Notes: generated from the sequence alone by a model not told the origin. A stretch of DNA of 64,000 nt from Gossypium raimondii (GCF_025698545.1 NC_068565.1:2046001-2110000), one strand, 5' to 3'; counted from the stretch's first letter, positions 11,415-23,432 are shown. Made by a program: numbers and translations.

Positions 11415-12569
11415 CTATGTTTTTTTTCCTGAAATCTTGAGTTTTTCTTTGTAGAGCTTCAAGAGCTCGGGTGCTTTGTTTACGAAACGGTCAATATACA
11501 TTCTAATGAACACCTTTTCCGATGCGTCAAACAATACAGACAATTTAAATTCATTAACCAAACCTTGTGATATCAATTCTCGAGCAAACAAAGCCCTCGG
11601 CATAATCCTCTTCTCTAAGCTCCGTGTTAAGAAACTCGGTTGTTTGGCAATGCGAGTCAAACTGTAGCCCATTTTGTTCACCAGAAAATCCATTGTAGAC
11701 ATGATCTTATCCTCTGAAACCGTCATACACATTGGATACCTCCGGAAAGCTTCGTTAATCGCTTGGTCAGACCAACCCCATCTCCTATAAACATCAATCT
11801 TCTTCTCTAATGTGGATTTGCTCATTGATCTGAAAGCGTAAACCGCAACAAGAAACTTCTTCCTTGAAGAATCAATCCCCATTCTTTTGACTTCCTCCAC
11901 AATCTCCTTAAGCCGAACCGGATTAAACAAAAGCGATCTAGGCTGACAGTTAAGCAGCGTAAGGATATTCGATTCGGGGACTCCAATTCCTCTCAAAACA
12001 TTCATATTTGGATACAAATACGACTCAGGATCATAGGCAAGAACACCGGTATATCGTTTTATAGCCTTTATAGTCTTATCATGAGATTGAAACAAGTTCC
12101 TGAGTAAATCAAATGAAGGGATAATTTGTTTCTCTAAACTAGATGTCAACAGACGAGGATAGTTACTCAAGAGTTTAGCAAGCTCAGGCCTTGAAAATCC
12201 TATAGAGTAAAGAAACTCTAATTTGGGCGAAAGGGATTTCTCAGCATCAAGAACAAGCAACAGTGGCTGTCTTTTGATGAGATTTACGATTTGGGTATTC
12301 GAGAACCCATGGCTTTCCAGGAAAGCAATCAGAGAATCAGGCTTTTCAGGGGTTTCAAAATGAACATAATTTGAAACCCGAGAAGCCATTTCTGGGGAGA
12401 ATCCACATTTGTTTATAAGGTATGAAGCTGCAAATGAGCGTCCATTTGAGCTATTGAAGAAAAATCTAAGACCACTTGATTGTTTAAAGATTAAAAGATT
12501 GGAACTTTGAGAGGCTGCAATGGTTTGCCTCCCATAAGCAAAACTAGTTCTAATTATGAAATAAAACAT
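11415..12569 (-). CDS. mT3: intact mTERF family protein, 384 residues
   Basis: An intronless mTERF gene with start at 12569 (MFYFIIRTSF). The presequence-like N-terminus runs to about residue 40 with several Arg and no Asp or Glu before the first helix. mTERF repeats follow from about residue 78 (FSNTQIVNLIKRQP, FSRPELAKLLSNYP), then the conserved WGWSDQAINEAFRRYP block near residue 270. The last ~150 residues and the 3' flank are almost identical to mT2, while the first half is distinctive (SYLYPNMNVLRGIGV in the centre). This is the donor type for the 3' half of the mT2 chimera. The family acts in organelle transcription, transcript maturation or translation; the target here is unknown. Confidence 0.9.
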   Translation of the reverse strand: MFYFIIRTSFAYGRQTIAASQSSNLLIFKQSSGLRFFFNSSNGRSFAASYLINKCGFSPEMASRVSNYVHFETPEKPDSLIAFLESHGFSNTQIVNLIKRQPLLLVLDAEKSLSPKLEFLYSIGFSRPELAKLLSNYPRLLTSSLEKQIIPSFDLLRNLFQSHDKTIKAIKRYTGVLAYDPESYLYPNMNVLRGIGVPESNILTLLNCQPRSLLFNPVRLKEIVEEVKRMGIDSSRKKFLVAVYAFRSMSKSTLEKKIDVYRRWGWSDQAINEAFRRYPMCMTVSEDKIMSTMDFLVNKMGYSLTRIAKQPSFLTRSLEKRIMPRALFARELISQGLVNEFKLSVLFDASEKVFIRMYIDRFVNKAPELLKLYKEKLKISGKKT

Positions 12570-13410
12570 AGGAATTGGAGCTCAAGAATCTCACTCACTA
12601 ACCTCTTGACGTGCCCTAAAGATGAAATCTGATTTTTTTCCGGCGGAAAATTAATGAACTGAAGCTCAGTGCCGGCCCCGGTGAAACCTCCAAAAACCTC
12701 AAATGGGTATTTTCTTGTTCAATGTGAAAGGCTTTAAGCCCAACTTGTTTTATGCTCCAGGAAGCAATATATAGGATTAATTTCACTAAACATCTGACAC
12801 ATATTTTAAATTGATTCATAAACTTCAAAATATTCAAAATATTTTAATCGAGTTCTTAAAATATAAATATCGTATCAGCCAAATCTTTCTTTTCAGTCTC
12901 GCCAATAGATTGAACATTAAATGACAATTCATATATAACTTGGAACAAATATAAAATAAATAGATCAAATTGCAAATGTGTGATTATTCATTATTTGAAC
13001 TATTTAGAATTGATGTGTTAAAAAAATTAGTTCTTATAAATTTTAAAGATATCATCTGCTTCTCTAACTTCAAATCAAGTATCAAAACCTAAAACCCATG
13101 TTTTTTTAAATGATGTCGAATATTTTTATCATCTGCTTCTCGTAAATTTTTGTTGTGTCGAATGATTTCAAGTTATTATTATTATTATTATTTATGTTTA
13201 TTTGATTTCAAGGCTTGAAAAAGGATATTTGAGGAGGAAAAAAATGATGTTGTTCGGAGAAGAGGCTAGAATAGACATTCAACATCCCCTTTACGAATGG
13301 CTATTCAACAATTTTGAATAACAGAATAGGAATCAATCCCTCCACGTTTAGAGAATTCAATGAACCAAAAAGTTACTTCTCTGTAGCGCGTGGAATAGGA
13401 ATAGAATGGA

Positions 13411-13755
13411 ATGGTCATTCCGTCGAACCAAACATGGTGTGAATGAACTTAGCATAATGACAATTATGACTCATTTGGTCCTCCACATTTACATAAAAAT
13501 CATTTTAATTTTATATTTAATTTTCTGCCTCTTTTATCATTTAAACTTGCATTGTTTGTCAAATCACCCCAAAATGAATGAAAAAAATGGCTATTTTGTC
13601 GAATCGAACATGGCGTAAATGAAATTGGCATAATGACTCATTTGGTCCTCCACCTTTACATAAAAATCATTTTAACCCTCTATATATTTTTTCGCCTCTT
13701 TTATCATTTAAACTTGCATTGTTTGTCAAATTACCCCAAAATAAATGAAAAAATT
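13411..13755. repeat. Imperfect tandem duplication, unit about 170 bases
   Basis: Two copies in direct orientation begin at about 13411 and 13587. Both contain the words TCATTTGGTCCTCCAC (13471 and 13638) and TCATTTAAACTTGCATTG. The first copy carries about 10 extra bases before the TCATTTGG word. Noncoding; part of the mTERF array spacer. Confidence 0.75.
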
Positions 13756-14601
13756 AACCTTTGTTAACTTTGTTGACGTAAAATTGACATTCATCTGATA
13801 GTCCATGTATATGTCATATTAACAATGAATCACTTTTTAAAAATAATAAAATTATTAAAAATTATAAAATTTTATTTAATAATAAAATTATAATAATATT
13901 TCGTAACTTGCAGAATTTTTAAAAATTCAATTAATTCTTGATCTAACATATATGTGGAATACCATATTAATAAAATTAAGAAACATTAGCATTTCCATCT
14001 ATTTCGGAGCGTTTTGACAAAAAAAATAGTTTAAGGGTTAAAAGAATAATAAATTTATATGGAAGGCTAAAATAATTTTTTATAAATTTGGAAGACCAAA
14101 TAAGTTATTATACTAATAAACTTTTATCCCATATGCAATTTTTTAAAACAATTTCATTATATTTTCTGCTCATATTGCTCCTTTTGAAATAACACTTAAA
14201 ATTACTCATAGCCCCACCTTAACTCATATATTAAAATAATGCACTTCAACGCACTCAAACATATGTCATTCTGTATTGACAACAATTTTCATGCCAATCA
14301 AGCTAATACTCAATCGGCTCCAATAAGCAATTATTTATACACGATGAAATTTTGAATGTGATTCAAATATATATATATATATTTTTGAAAATTTAATTTT
14401 AATTCAACTGCACACATTTAAATAAATACATCAATTTAGATGAACCACTTACATCGATGTAAAACTTAAACGGACTTTTTATACAATTAATATTTTAACA
14501 ATCCAATGTCATAAGTTCGATTCATCCATATGAAAAAGTATTTCATTGATTTATATTGGACACCATCTTGTAAAGGTGACTGTATGAGCCAACAAAGCTA
14601 A

Positions 14602-16948
14602 TGTAACACCCCTTACCTGTAGTCGACACTGAAATAGAGTACGAGGCATTACCAGAACACATACACTTGTAAACGTATTTAATCGAGTTATAAAATTTCA
14701 TCTAAATTAAAACTTTCAAAATTATTAACATGCTTTTATAACTTTTCACAATATATCCTCAAAATGTTATGATCATAATAATTAGGGCCTATGAGACCCG
14801 ATACATACTCATGCAATTCAATACTTAATTTCTATTTCATTCAATTCGCAATTTCTCATGCTCACAATTTAAATCATATCATTAGCAATTTTATTTAATT
14901 CACGTAAAATTCAATGTCATTAAGTTCAACACTAATACGTATTTACCATTTAACTCAACGTTTACCGATTATACAATTCATTAACACATTATATAATTCA
15001 TGAAATTAACATTTAATCATTAAATATCAGCCATATGAACTTAACAGGCTAATTTGCAGAAATATCAAGATACAAGGGCATTTTGGTAATTTTCCATTTT
15101 TGACTTTCTACCCGATATTAATCTAAATTAATTTTTCATTTAATAAAACAACTCATTTCATGCAATTTGGTCATTTTTGACAATTTTCCAAAATTGCCCC
15201 TAAAGTTTTACTTTTATTCAATTTAGTCCCCGAGCCCAAATCATATAAATTAACCATTTGTAATGCAAATCCATACTAGCAGAATATTCATACATTTATT
15301 TTCCTCCTCCTCCTCTCCATCCCACATCCTTAATGTGTATAATACACTTAAACAACATTAACTATAATTTCACCATTCACTTACATGTATATTCAAAGTT
15401 GTTTATTCGGTCAGAGTAACTAAATTATTTTTATCCGGAGCTACAGAGATCTAAATTAAGATCCGTAAATTTTCCCTAAAACTAGACTCACATAAATTCT
15501 TGCCATAAAATTTTCAGAATTTTTGGTTCAGCCAAATAGTACAGTTTATTCTTTAAAGTTTCCCCTGTTTCGCTGTCTGACAGTTCCAACCACTCTTCAC
15601 TAAAAATTAATTATCTAATTGTACAGAATTTTGATGATGTTTCCATTTGTTTCCATTAAAAATAGACTCATCAAGGATTATAAGAATATAAAGTTTATCC
15701 CATAATTATTTTTTGACAATTTTTAATGATTTTCCAAAGTCAGAACAGGGGAACCCGAATTCATTCTGACATTGTCTCACAAAATTTTTTATATTTCATG
15801 TTTTAAAATTCTATTGCTTACATCGTTTCTTCTATGAGAAACTAGACTCAATAAGCTTTAATTTCATGTTTATTCATCCTATAATTCGATTTCCAAAATT
15901 TATGGTGATTTTTCAAAGTTAACCTACTGCTACTGTCCAAAACTGTTTTAGTGCAAAATATTAATTACTAAGTTTATAACACTCTTATTTTCCTTCTCTA
16001 CACTATTTCTCAACACTTTCTCTTATTTTCTCTTCACTAACATATCAAGAACATAAAACCTTATATAATAAAACCCTACATTAACATCAATTTCATACTT
16101 TTTCACTAATATCAAACTCAAAAATATATTGAAATCTTGATGTTCTTACCTTGCTCAATTGATTTCAATCTTTAACTTTATTTTCTCTCTCCTCCAGCTT
16201 CTATTTCTTGAATCTAACTTGATATTCTAGCTCCCTATAGTTTCTTTATCAATTTTCTCTCTTGGTGGCTATGGAAATTTCTTTGATTTCTAAGTGAAAA
16301 TGGTGAATTTTTGGTGGGAGGACCAAATTGTAAACTTCTTTCTTTTTCCTCTCTTCTCACGTTAGTTTCATGGAAAATGAGATGATTTCTTATCATCTTT
16401 CCTTCCTTTTATACTAATCATTTATTAATAAAATAATACTAAAAACATTAATAAAATAATAATTAAATAACATTTATTTAATTAATTAATTAAAAAATAT
16501 CACCAACATCATCATTACCTTCTAGAATTCTCTCTCCTTCTAATTGACCATTTTGCCCTTCATAATCTTTTGAAATTCCATCCTTGAGTCATCACTTAAT
16601 TTGGTAAAATTGCAATTTAGTCCCTCAAAATTCTTCACCTTTTCAATTTGGTCCTAATTCATCCATTTTCCCTTGTTTCTAGATTATTCCACCCTTAAAA
16701 TATTTACACTATTGGTCCTTCAACTTTTTCATATTTACACTTTAACTCCTCAAGTTTTGAGTATTTACTCTTGGGCAATAAAACTTTGCTCACTTTTGCG
16801 ATTTAGTCCTTTCTTGAATTAATATGTCATAATATACCTTCCTATCATAATGCAACCCATGTCAAAATTTTAAAATAATTTTTTTTCCTCATCAGATTTG
16901 TGGTCCCGAAATCACTGTTCTAATTAGACCCAAAATCGAGCTGTTACA
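14602..16948. mobile_element. Long LTR fossil (same TGTAACACC family), about 2.35 kb, perfect target duplication
   Basis: It starts TGTAACACCCCTTACCTG and ends GAGCTGTTACA, flanked on both sides by the perfect 5-bp duplication GCTAA (14597-14601 and 16949-16953). It shares a core of about 580 bases with the 7033-9972 element but differs in length and outer parts, so it is a different subfamily or rearranged. No internal genes or second LTR are visible, hence probably a solo LTR. The intact target duplication suggests it is younger than the other LTR. Confidence 0.78.
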
Positions 16949-17324
16949 GCTAAACTCCAGCTTCAACTTGTATCAAAGACAGTGATTCGAATCTGTTTAC
17001 ATGCAGAAAAAACAAAAGACACTAATAAGGCAGCCAATGAAACTCATTACACTATTACACTTCAAACTAATGAGACTTAAATTAACAGCAAGTCCAGAAA
17101 AATGTTGAGCTTAAGCTTCATCAATGGAAGAAAGGAATACAACTACAAAAACATGGCTGCTTCCATTGACAAATTCCAACTACAAAGTTTCACACCACAA
17201 TAATGAACTGAAACAAGACAACGGGACATGAAAAAAATCCAAATGTTAACGTGCAAAAAGTAATTCTTTTGGTCTCCAAGGGCAACATGGCACATCCTAC
17301 GAAATACTAATTCTGCAGCCTATG

Positions 17325-18534
17325 CTAACTCACTTCCAATATTTTTTCTGAAATCTTAAGTTTTTCTTTGTAAAGCTTCAAGAGATCGGGTGCTTTGTTT
17401 ACAAAACGGTCAACAAACATCCTAATGAACACCTTTTCCGATGTGTCAAACAATACGGACAATTTTAAGTCATTAACCAAACCTTGTGATAACAATTTTA
17501 ACTCATGTTTGCTGCCTAAACTCAAATATATAATTTATTGAATTTATTTTTACATATGAAAAAGTAAAAAGTACCATGAAATCTCTTGCAGTAGGAATCA
17601 CATTACATTTTGCTCCCTACATTAAAAAAAATAGACAAATTAATCTCTATACATTGTAGACATGATCTTATCCTCTGAAACGTCATACACAATGTATACC
17701 TCCGGAAAGCTTGTTAATCTCTTGGTCAGACCACCCCATCTCCTATAAACATCAATCTTCTTCTCTAATGTGGATTTGCTCATTGATCTGAGAGCTTGAA
17801 GCGCAACAAGAAACTTCATCCTCGAAGAACCAATCCCCATTCTTTTGACTTCCTCCACAATCTTCTTAAGCAGAACCGGATCATACAAAAGCGATCTAGG
17901 CTGACGGTTAAGCAGCGTAAGGATATTCGATTCAGGGACTCCAATTCCTCTCAAAACATTCATATTCGGATACAAATATGACTCGGAATCATAGACAAGA
18001 ATGCCAGCAAATCGTTTTATAGCCTTGAATCCTTGATAGTCTTATCATCGGATTGAAACAAGTTCCTCAGTAAATTAAACGAAAGTATAATTTGTTTCTT
18101 TAAACTACATATCAACATTGTAGGATAGCTAGTCAAGATTTTAGTAAGCTCGGGCCTTGAAAAACCTAGAGTAAAAAAAACTCAAATTTCGGCAAAAGGG
18201 TTTTCTCAGTATCATAAATAAGCAATCTTGGCCTTCTTTTGATGAGATTTAAGATTTGGGTTTTCTAACACCCATGATTTTCCAGGAAAGCAGACACTGA
18301 ATCAGGCCTTTCAGGTGTTTCGAAATGAACATATTTTGAAACCCGAGAAGCCATTTCTGGGGAGAACCCACATTTGTTTACAAGGTATGAAGCTGCAAAT
18401 GAGTGTCCATTTGAGCTATTGGAGAATAACCTAAGACCAATTGATCGTTTAAAGATTAAAAGATTGGAACTTTGAGAGGCTGCAATGGTTTGCCTCCCAT
18501 GAACAAAACCAGTTCTAATGGTGAAATAAAACAT
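17325..18534 (-). pseudogene. mT4: broken mTERF copy with a block of spacer DNA in its 3' part
   Basis: Recognisable in three pieces: residues 1-89 (18265-18534), a central piece (17640-17975) and the C-terminal tail (17325-17525). Lesions seen: a TAG at 18265-18267 ending the first piece; a small deletion near 18167; an 8-base insertion near 18028-18035, almost a repeat of its neighbour; and about 155 bases (roughly 17497-17652) of non-mTERF DNA replacing the codons between SEDKIMSTM and LLSQGLVNDLKL. That block matches array spacer sequence at about 21225-21340 and part of MITE E. The N-terminus is closest to mT3 and mT5, the tail to mT6, mT8 and mT9. It cannot encode a full protein. Confidence 0.9.
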
Positions 18535-19544
18535 AGGAATTGGAGCTCATGAATCTCACTCACTAACCTCTTGACGTGCCCTAAAGATGAAATCTGATTT
18601 TTTTTTTCCGGCAGAAATTGAGTGTACTGAAGCCCAGTGCCGGCCACGGTGAAACCTCCAAAAACCTCAATTGGGTATTTTCTTGTTCAGTATCAAAGGC
18701 TTTAAAACTTGTTTTTACATATAAAAAAACACAGACTAAGATTTTATTTTGCTACTTATACTTAAAAAAATAGAAAAATTAATCTTTGTAAGTTATATTA
18801 AAGAGTAAATTTATTCTTTTTATTTAAAAATTTATCCATTTGTATCGTTAAAAACAAATACAGCTAATAAAATAATCAGACAATAATAAATAACATATCA
18901 CATATACTTAGAATTACTAATTTTTAACAATAAAAATAGATAAAATTTTTAGTAAAAAACTAAATTACTTTTTAATCTAACCTACATAAACCATTATTTA
19001 GAAATTTGCAATCCGTTTTCCTTTTACCCATATAAAAATTGCATCTTCTCATTCTTATGCTTGTTTGGTGGCTGACCCAAAACATTTTTTTTATGCCTTT
19101 GATTCTTTCTATTTTTTTACCTCTAAAAAGCTTTTTAAAATTTTTAAAAGATCAATTAAAGCCCTCTACAGTTTGCATTGCATTCAATTAAGTCTTTACG
19201 TTTAATAAAAAAAAATTCAATTAAGCCCCTCGATCAAGGCTGCAAATGGAACTCATTTCACAAAACTCATTACACTACTGCATTTCAAACTAAGGAGACT
19301 TAAATAAACAACAAAGCAAGCAAAATGTTGAGCTTGGCTCATCAATGGAAGAAAACAATACAGCTAAAAGAGAGTGGCTGGTTCCATTAACATATTCAAA
19401 CTACAACAAGTTGAAGATCAAGAATAATGAACTCAAACCAGACAACACGAACATGAAAAATATCCAAAGCTTAATGCGCCAAAAGTAATTCCTTTGGTCC
19501 TAATCTGCAATTTAATGCATCCTACAAAATACTAATGCTGCAGC
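18535..19544. other. Intergenic mT4-mT5
   Basis: No gene. 18535-18715 is the conserved 5' flank of mT4. 18715-19035 contains a copy of MITE E. About 19040-19544 is the 3' flank of mT5 and matches 600-1037 after mT1, which again links mT1 and mT5. Confidence 0.65.
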
Positions 19545-20669
19545 CTATACTGACTTCATTTTTTTTTCTTCGTATAGTTTCAAGAGCTCGGGTGCAATTT
19601 TTACAAAACGGTTCACAAACACCTTCTCCGATGTGTCGAACAATGCAGACAATGCTAAGTTACTAACCAAACCTAGTGATAACAATTCTCGAGCAAATAA
19701 AGCCCTTGGGACAATCCTCTTCTCTAAGCTTTGACTGAAAATACTCGGTTGTTTAGCAATGAGATTCGAATGATAGCCCATTTTGTTCACGAGAAAGTCC
19801 ACTATAGCCATGATCTTACCCTCTGAAGCAGTAACACACGACGGATACCTTTGAAAAGCTTCACGAATCTCTTGGTCCGACCAACCCCATCTCCTATATA
19901 CATCAAATTTCTTCTCTAGTGTGGATTTGCTCATTGAACTCAAAGCAATAACCACATGGACGAACTTCTTCGTCAAAGAATCGAACCCCATTCTTTTAAC
20001 TTCCTCAACAATCTCCTTAAGCCGAACCGGATTACACAACAATGCTCGAGGATTACTAAACATCATAAGGATATTCGATTCAGGGACTCCAATTCCTCTC
20101 AAAACCTTCATATTCGAAAACACATACGCATCATAGACAAGAATACCAGTACATTGTTTTATAGCCTTGATAGTCTTATCATGAGATTGAAACAAGTTCC
20201 TGAGTAAATTAAATGAGGGGATGATTTGTTTCTCTAAACTAGATACCAACAGACGAGGATAGTTACTCAAGAGTTTAGCAAGCTCAGGCCTTGAAAAACC
20301 TACAGAGTAAAGAAACTCTAATTTGGGCAAAAGGGTTTTCTCAGTATGAGAAAGAAGCAAAGTCGGCTGTCTTTTGATGAGGTTTACGATTTGGGTTTGT
20401 GAAAACCCATGATTTTCCAGGAAAACAATCAGAGAATCAGGCTTTTCAGGAGTTTCAAAATGAACAGATTTTGAAACCCGAGAAGCCAATTCTGGGGAGA
20501 ACCCACATTTGTTTATAAGGTATGAAACCGTAAATGAGTGTCCATTTGAGCTATTGGAGAATAATCTAAGACCAATTGATCGTTTAAAGATTAAAAGATT
20601 GGAACTTTGAGAGGCTGCAATGGTTTGCCTCCCATGAACAAAACTAGTTCTAATGATGAAATAAAACAT
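19545..20669 (-). CDS. mT5: intact mTERF family protein, 374 residues
   Basis: An intronless mTERF gene starting at 20669 (MFYFIIRTSF). It has an Arg-rich presequence-like N-terminus, then mTERF repeats (FSQTQIVNLIKRQP near residue 88, FSRPELAKLLSNYP near residue 125). The central segment YVFSNMKVLRGIGVPE and the following MMFSNPRALLCNPV are shared only with mT1. The C-terminus is shorter than in mT6 and mT9: it lacks the IRMF residues after SEKVF and ends LLKLYEEKKMKSV. It is the intact sister of mT1. An organelle nucleic-acid-binding role is inferred from the family. Confidence 0.9.
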   Translation of the reverse strand: MFYFIIRTSFVHGRQTIAASQSSNLLIFKRSIGLRLFSNSSNGHSFTVSYLINKCGFSPELASRVSKSVHFETPEKPDSLIVFLENHGFSQTQIVNLIKRQPTLLLSHTEKTLLPKLEFLYSVGFSRPELAKLLSNYPRLLVSSLEKQIIPSFNLLRNLFQSHDKTIKAIKQCTGILVYDAYVFSNMKVLRGIGVPESNILMMFSNPRALLCNPVRLKEIVEEVKRMGFDSLTKKFVHVVIALSSMSKSTLEKKFDVYRRWGWSDQEIREAFQRYPSCVTASEGKIMAIVDFLVNKMGYHSNLIAKQPSIFSQSLEKRIVPRALFARELLSLGLVSNLALSALFDTSEKVFVNRFVKIAPELLKLYEEKKMKSV

Positions 20670-22271
20670 TGGAATTGGAGCTCATGAATCTCACTCACTA
20701 ACCTCTTGAAGTGCCCTAAAGATGAAATCTGATTTTTTTCCGGCGGAAAATGAGTGAACTGAAGCTCAGTGCCGGTGCCAGTGAAACCTCCAAAAAACCT
20801 CCAATGGGTTTTTTCTTGTTCAGTGTCAAAGGCTTTTAAGCGCAACTTGTTTTATGCTCCAGTAAGCAATATATAGGATTAATTTCACTAGACATCCTTA
20901 AACTATGACACATATTTTAAATTGATTCATAAACTTCAAAACATTTTAATTAAGTTCTTATAATATCAATATCATATCAGTCAGTTTTTTTCAGTCTCAC
21001 CATTAAATTCAACATTAAATGACAATTCAAATATTGCTTGAAACATATATAAAATAAATGGATCAAACTGCAAACGTGTGTATATTTATTATCACTTGAA
21101 CTATTTAGAATTGATGTGTTAAAAAATAATTCTCCCAAATTTTAAAGATATCATCTGCATTTCTAATAAATACACATGTTTATTATTTGATTCCCATATT
21201 TTAAAATATTCCTCCTCAAATCCAAACTCATGTTTGCTGCCTAAACTCAAATATATAATTTATTGAATTTATTTTTACATATAAAAAAAATACTATGAAA
21301 TCTCTTGTATTAGAAGTCACATTGCATTTTGCTCCCATCGTATACCTCGTGTTGATGTACACTATCAATTCTTTAATAATAAAATGGATAAATTTTTAAT
21401 AGAAAAACTAATTTACGCTTTTAACTATACTTATTTATCCAATATGCAACTATTTATACATAATGAAACTTTGAATTTATTTTTATATCGAATAAATATT
21501 ATGGAAAAATCCACTTACACCGATATAAGACTTAATAATTTATATCGATACATCCATATGAAAAGTATTTCATTGAAAGATTCATCCTAAGGATCTCTCG
21601 TTAAAAGATACATCTATTTGATTTATATTAGATTCAAACCCGAACTTCTCGAACATCACTTCTTAGGTGACTATATGAATCAATTGAACTAAATTCCACG
21701 GACCGTTTAGATGCAAAAAGAACAAGGACAATAATGAGGATGCAAATGAAACTCATTTCACACTTCCATTTAGAGAAAGAAAGAATAACAAAGTTGGCAA
21801 ATGGAACTCATTACACTACTGCAAATGCGAAAATTAGAGCCTTGGACTTACTGGATGCCAACTCGTAAGAGTGACTATAACCGAGTTAAGCTTCGGGTTC
21901 AACTTTGTATCAAAGACACTAATTCGAGACCATGTAGATGCAAAAAGAAAAGGACACTAATACAGCTGTGAATGAAACTCATTTGACAAAACTCATTACA
22001 CTATTGCACTTCAAACCAATGAGAAATAAACAGCAAGTCAAGCAAAATGTTGAGCTTAAGCTTCATCAATGGAAGAAAAGAATACAGCTACAGAAACATG
22101 GCTGCTTCTGTTGACAAATTCCAACTACAAGAAGTTTCAGACAAAAGTAATGAACTGAAACAAGGCAACCGGACACGAAAAAAATACAAATGTTAACGTG
22201 CAAAAAGTAATTCCTTTGGTCTTCAAGGGCAACATGGCACATCCTACAAAATACTAATGCTGCAGCCTATG
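20670..22271. other. Intergenic mT5-mT6 with MITE E remnant and SINE-like pieces
   Basis: No gene. 20670-20880 is the mT5 5' flank. 20990-21120 is the same flank segment found at position 1. 21225-21420 matches the block inserted in mT4 and part of MITE E. 21620-21920 carries tRNA-like promoter words on the minus strand (SINE-like, listed separately). 21960-22271 is the 3' flank of mT6. Confidence 0.65.
21618..21700 (-). repeat. tRNA-derived SINE-like remnant
   Basis: On the minus strand a pol III A-box-like word TAGTTCAATTGATTC is followed about 50 bases later by a B-box-like GGTTTGAATCT. Similar modules recur in the array spacers. They are too short and diverged to define ends or a tail. 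Confidence 0.35.
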
Positions 22272-23432
22272 CTAACTCACTTCTAATTTTTTTTCTGAAA
22301 TCTTAAGTTTTTCTTTGTAAAGCTTCAAGAGATCGGGTGCTTTGTTTACAAAACGGTCAACAAACATCCTAATGAACACCTTTTCCGATGTGTCAAACAA
22401 TACGGACAATTTTAAGTCATTAACCAAACCTTGTGATAACAATTCTTGAGCAAACAATGCCCTCGGAACAATAATCCTTAAGCTCCGACTTAAAACACTT
22501 GATTGTTTGGCAATAAGAGTCGAATTGTAGCCCATTTTGTTCACAAGAAAGTCCATTATAGCCATGATCTTATCCTCTGAAACCGCAATACATGGCGGAT
22601 ACCTTTGAAAAGCTTCACGAATCTCTTGGTCCGACCAACCCCATCTCCTATATACATCAAATTTCTTCTCTAGTGTGGATTTGCTCATTGATCTCAAAGC
22701 GAGAACCGCCACGAGAAACTTCTTCGTTGAAGAATCAATCCCCATTCCTTTGACTTCCTCCACAATCTCCTTAAGTCGAACCGGACTATACAAAAACGTT
22801 CGAGGATGACGGTTAAGCAGCATAAGGATATTCGATTCAGGGACTCCAATTCCTCTCAAAACATTCATATTCGGATACAAATATGACTTGGAATAATTGA
22901 CAAGAATACCAGCAAATCGTTTTATAGCCTTGATAGTCTTATCATCGGACTGAAACAAGTCCCTCAGTAAATTAAACGAGGGGATAATTTGTTTCTTTAA
23001 ACTATATTTCAGTAGATGAGGATGGCTACTCAAGAGTTTAGCAAGCTCAGGCCTTGAAAAACCTATAGAGTAAAGAAACTCTAATTTGGGCAAAAGGGTT
23101 TTCTCAGTATCAGAAAGAAGAAACCTTGGCTGTCTTTTGATGAGATTTGCGATTTGGGTTTGTGAAAACCCATGATTTTCCAGGAAAACAATCAGAGAAT
23201 CAGGCTTTTCAGGGGTTTCAAAATGAACAAAATTTGAAACCCGAGAAGCCAATGCCGGGGAGAACCCGCATTTATTTGTAAGGTATGAAACCGTAAATGA
23301 GTGTGCATTTGAGCTATTGGAGAATAATCTAAGACCAATTGGTCGTTTTAAGATGAAAAGATTGGAACTTTGAGAGGCTGCAATGGTTTGTCTCCCATGA
23401 ACAAAACTAGTTCTAATGATGAAATAAAACAT
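22272..23432 (-). CDS. mT6: intact mTERF family protein, 386 residues
   Basis: An intronless mTERF gene starting at 23432 (MFYFIIRTSF). Order: presequence-like residues 1-40; mTERF repeats from about residue 78 (FSQTQIANLIKRQP, FSRPELAKLLSSHP); central SYLYPNMNVLRGIGV; conserved TLEKKFDVYRRWGWSDQ near residue 258; tail with FIRMFVDRFVNKAPDLL and Lys-rich end. It is one residue shorter than its sisters around SRSLRIIVPRAL, where they have SLEKRIVPRAL or SFRKNIVPRAL. Its C-terminal tail is nearly that of the mT4 remnant, mT8 and mT9, while its N-terminal half resembles mT1, mT2 and mT5: another mosaic. Confidence 0.9.
   Translation of the reverse strand: MFYFIIRTSFVHGRQTIAASQSSNLFILKRPIGLRLFSNSSNAHSFTVSYLTNKCGFSPALASRVSNFVHFETPEKPDSLIVFLENHGFSQTQIANLIKRQPRFLLSDTEKTLLPKLEFLYSIGFSRPELAKLLSSHPHLLKYSLKKQIIPSFNLLRDLFQSDDKTIKAIKRFAGILVNYSKSYLYPNMNVLRGIGVPESNILMLLNRHPRTFLYSPVRLKEIVEEVKGMGIDSSTKKFLVAVLALRSMSKSTLEKKFDVYRRWGWSDQEIREAFQRYPPCIAVSEDKIMAIMDFLVNKMGYNSTLIAKQSSVLSRSLRIIVPRALFAQELLSQGLVNDLKLSVLFDTSEKVFIRMFVDRFVNKAPDLLKLYKEKLKISEKKLEVS

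Larger units (their letters stand above)
12570..17324. other. Intergenic mT3-mT4 with tandem duplication and LTR fossil
   Basis: No gene. 12570-12840 is the conserved mT3 5' flank (CCGGCGGAAAAT and GTGCCGGCCCCGG words shared with mT5 and mT6). 12890-13020 is the flank segment also found at position 1. 13411-13755 holds an imperfect tandem duplication. 13640-14570 is AT-rich array spacer homologous to 3600-4370 and 10240-11000. 14602-16948 is an LTR fossil. 16949-17324 is the 3' flank of mT4. Confidence 0.7.

Noticed and set aside
14514-14524. B-box-like GTTCGATTC on the plus strand as part of a SINE
   Set aside because: The accompanying A-box-like word is on the opposite strand, so this copy does not fit a pol III unit.
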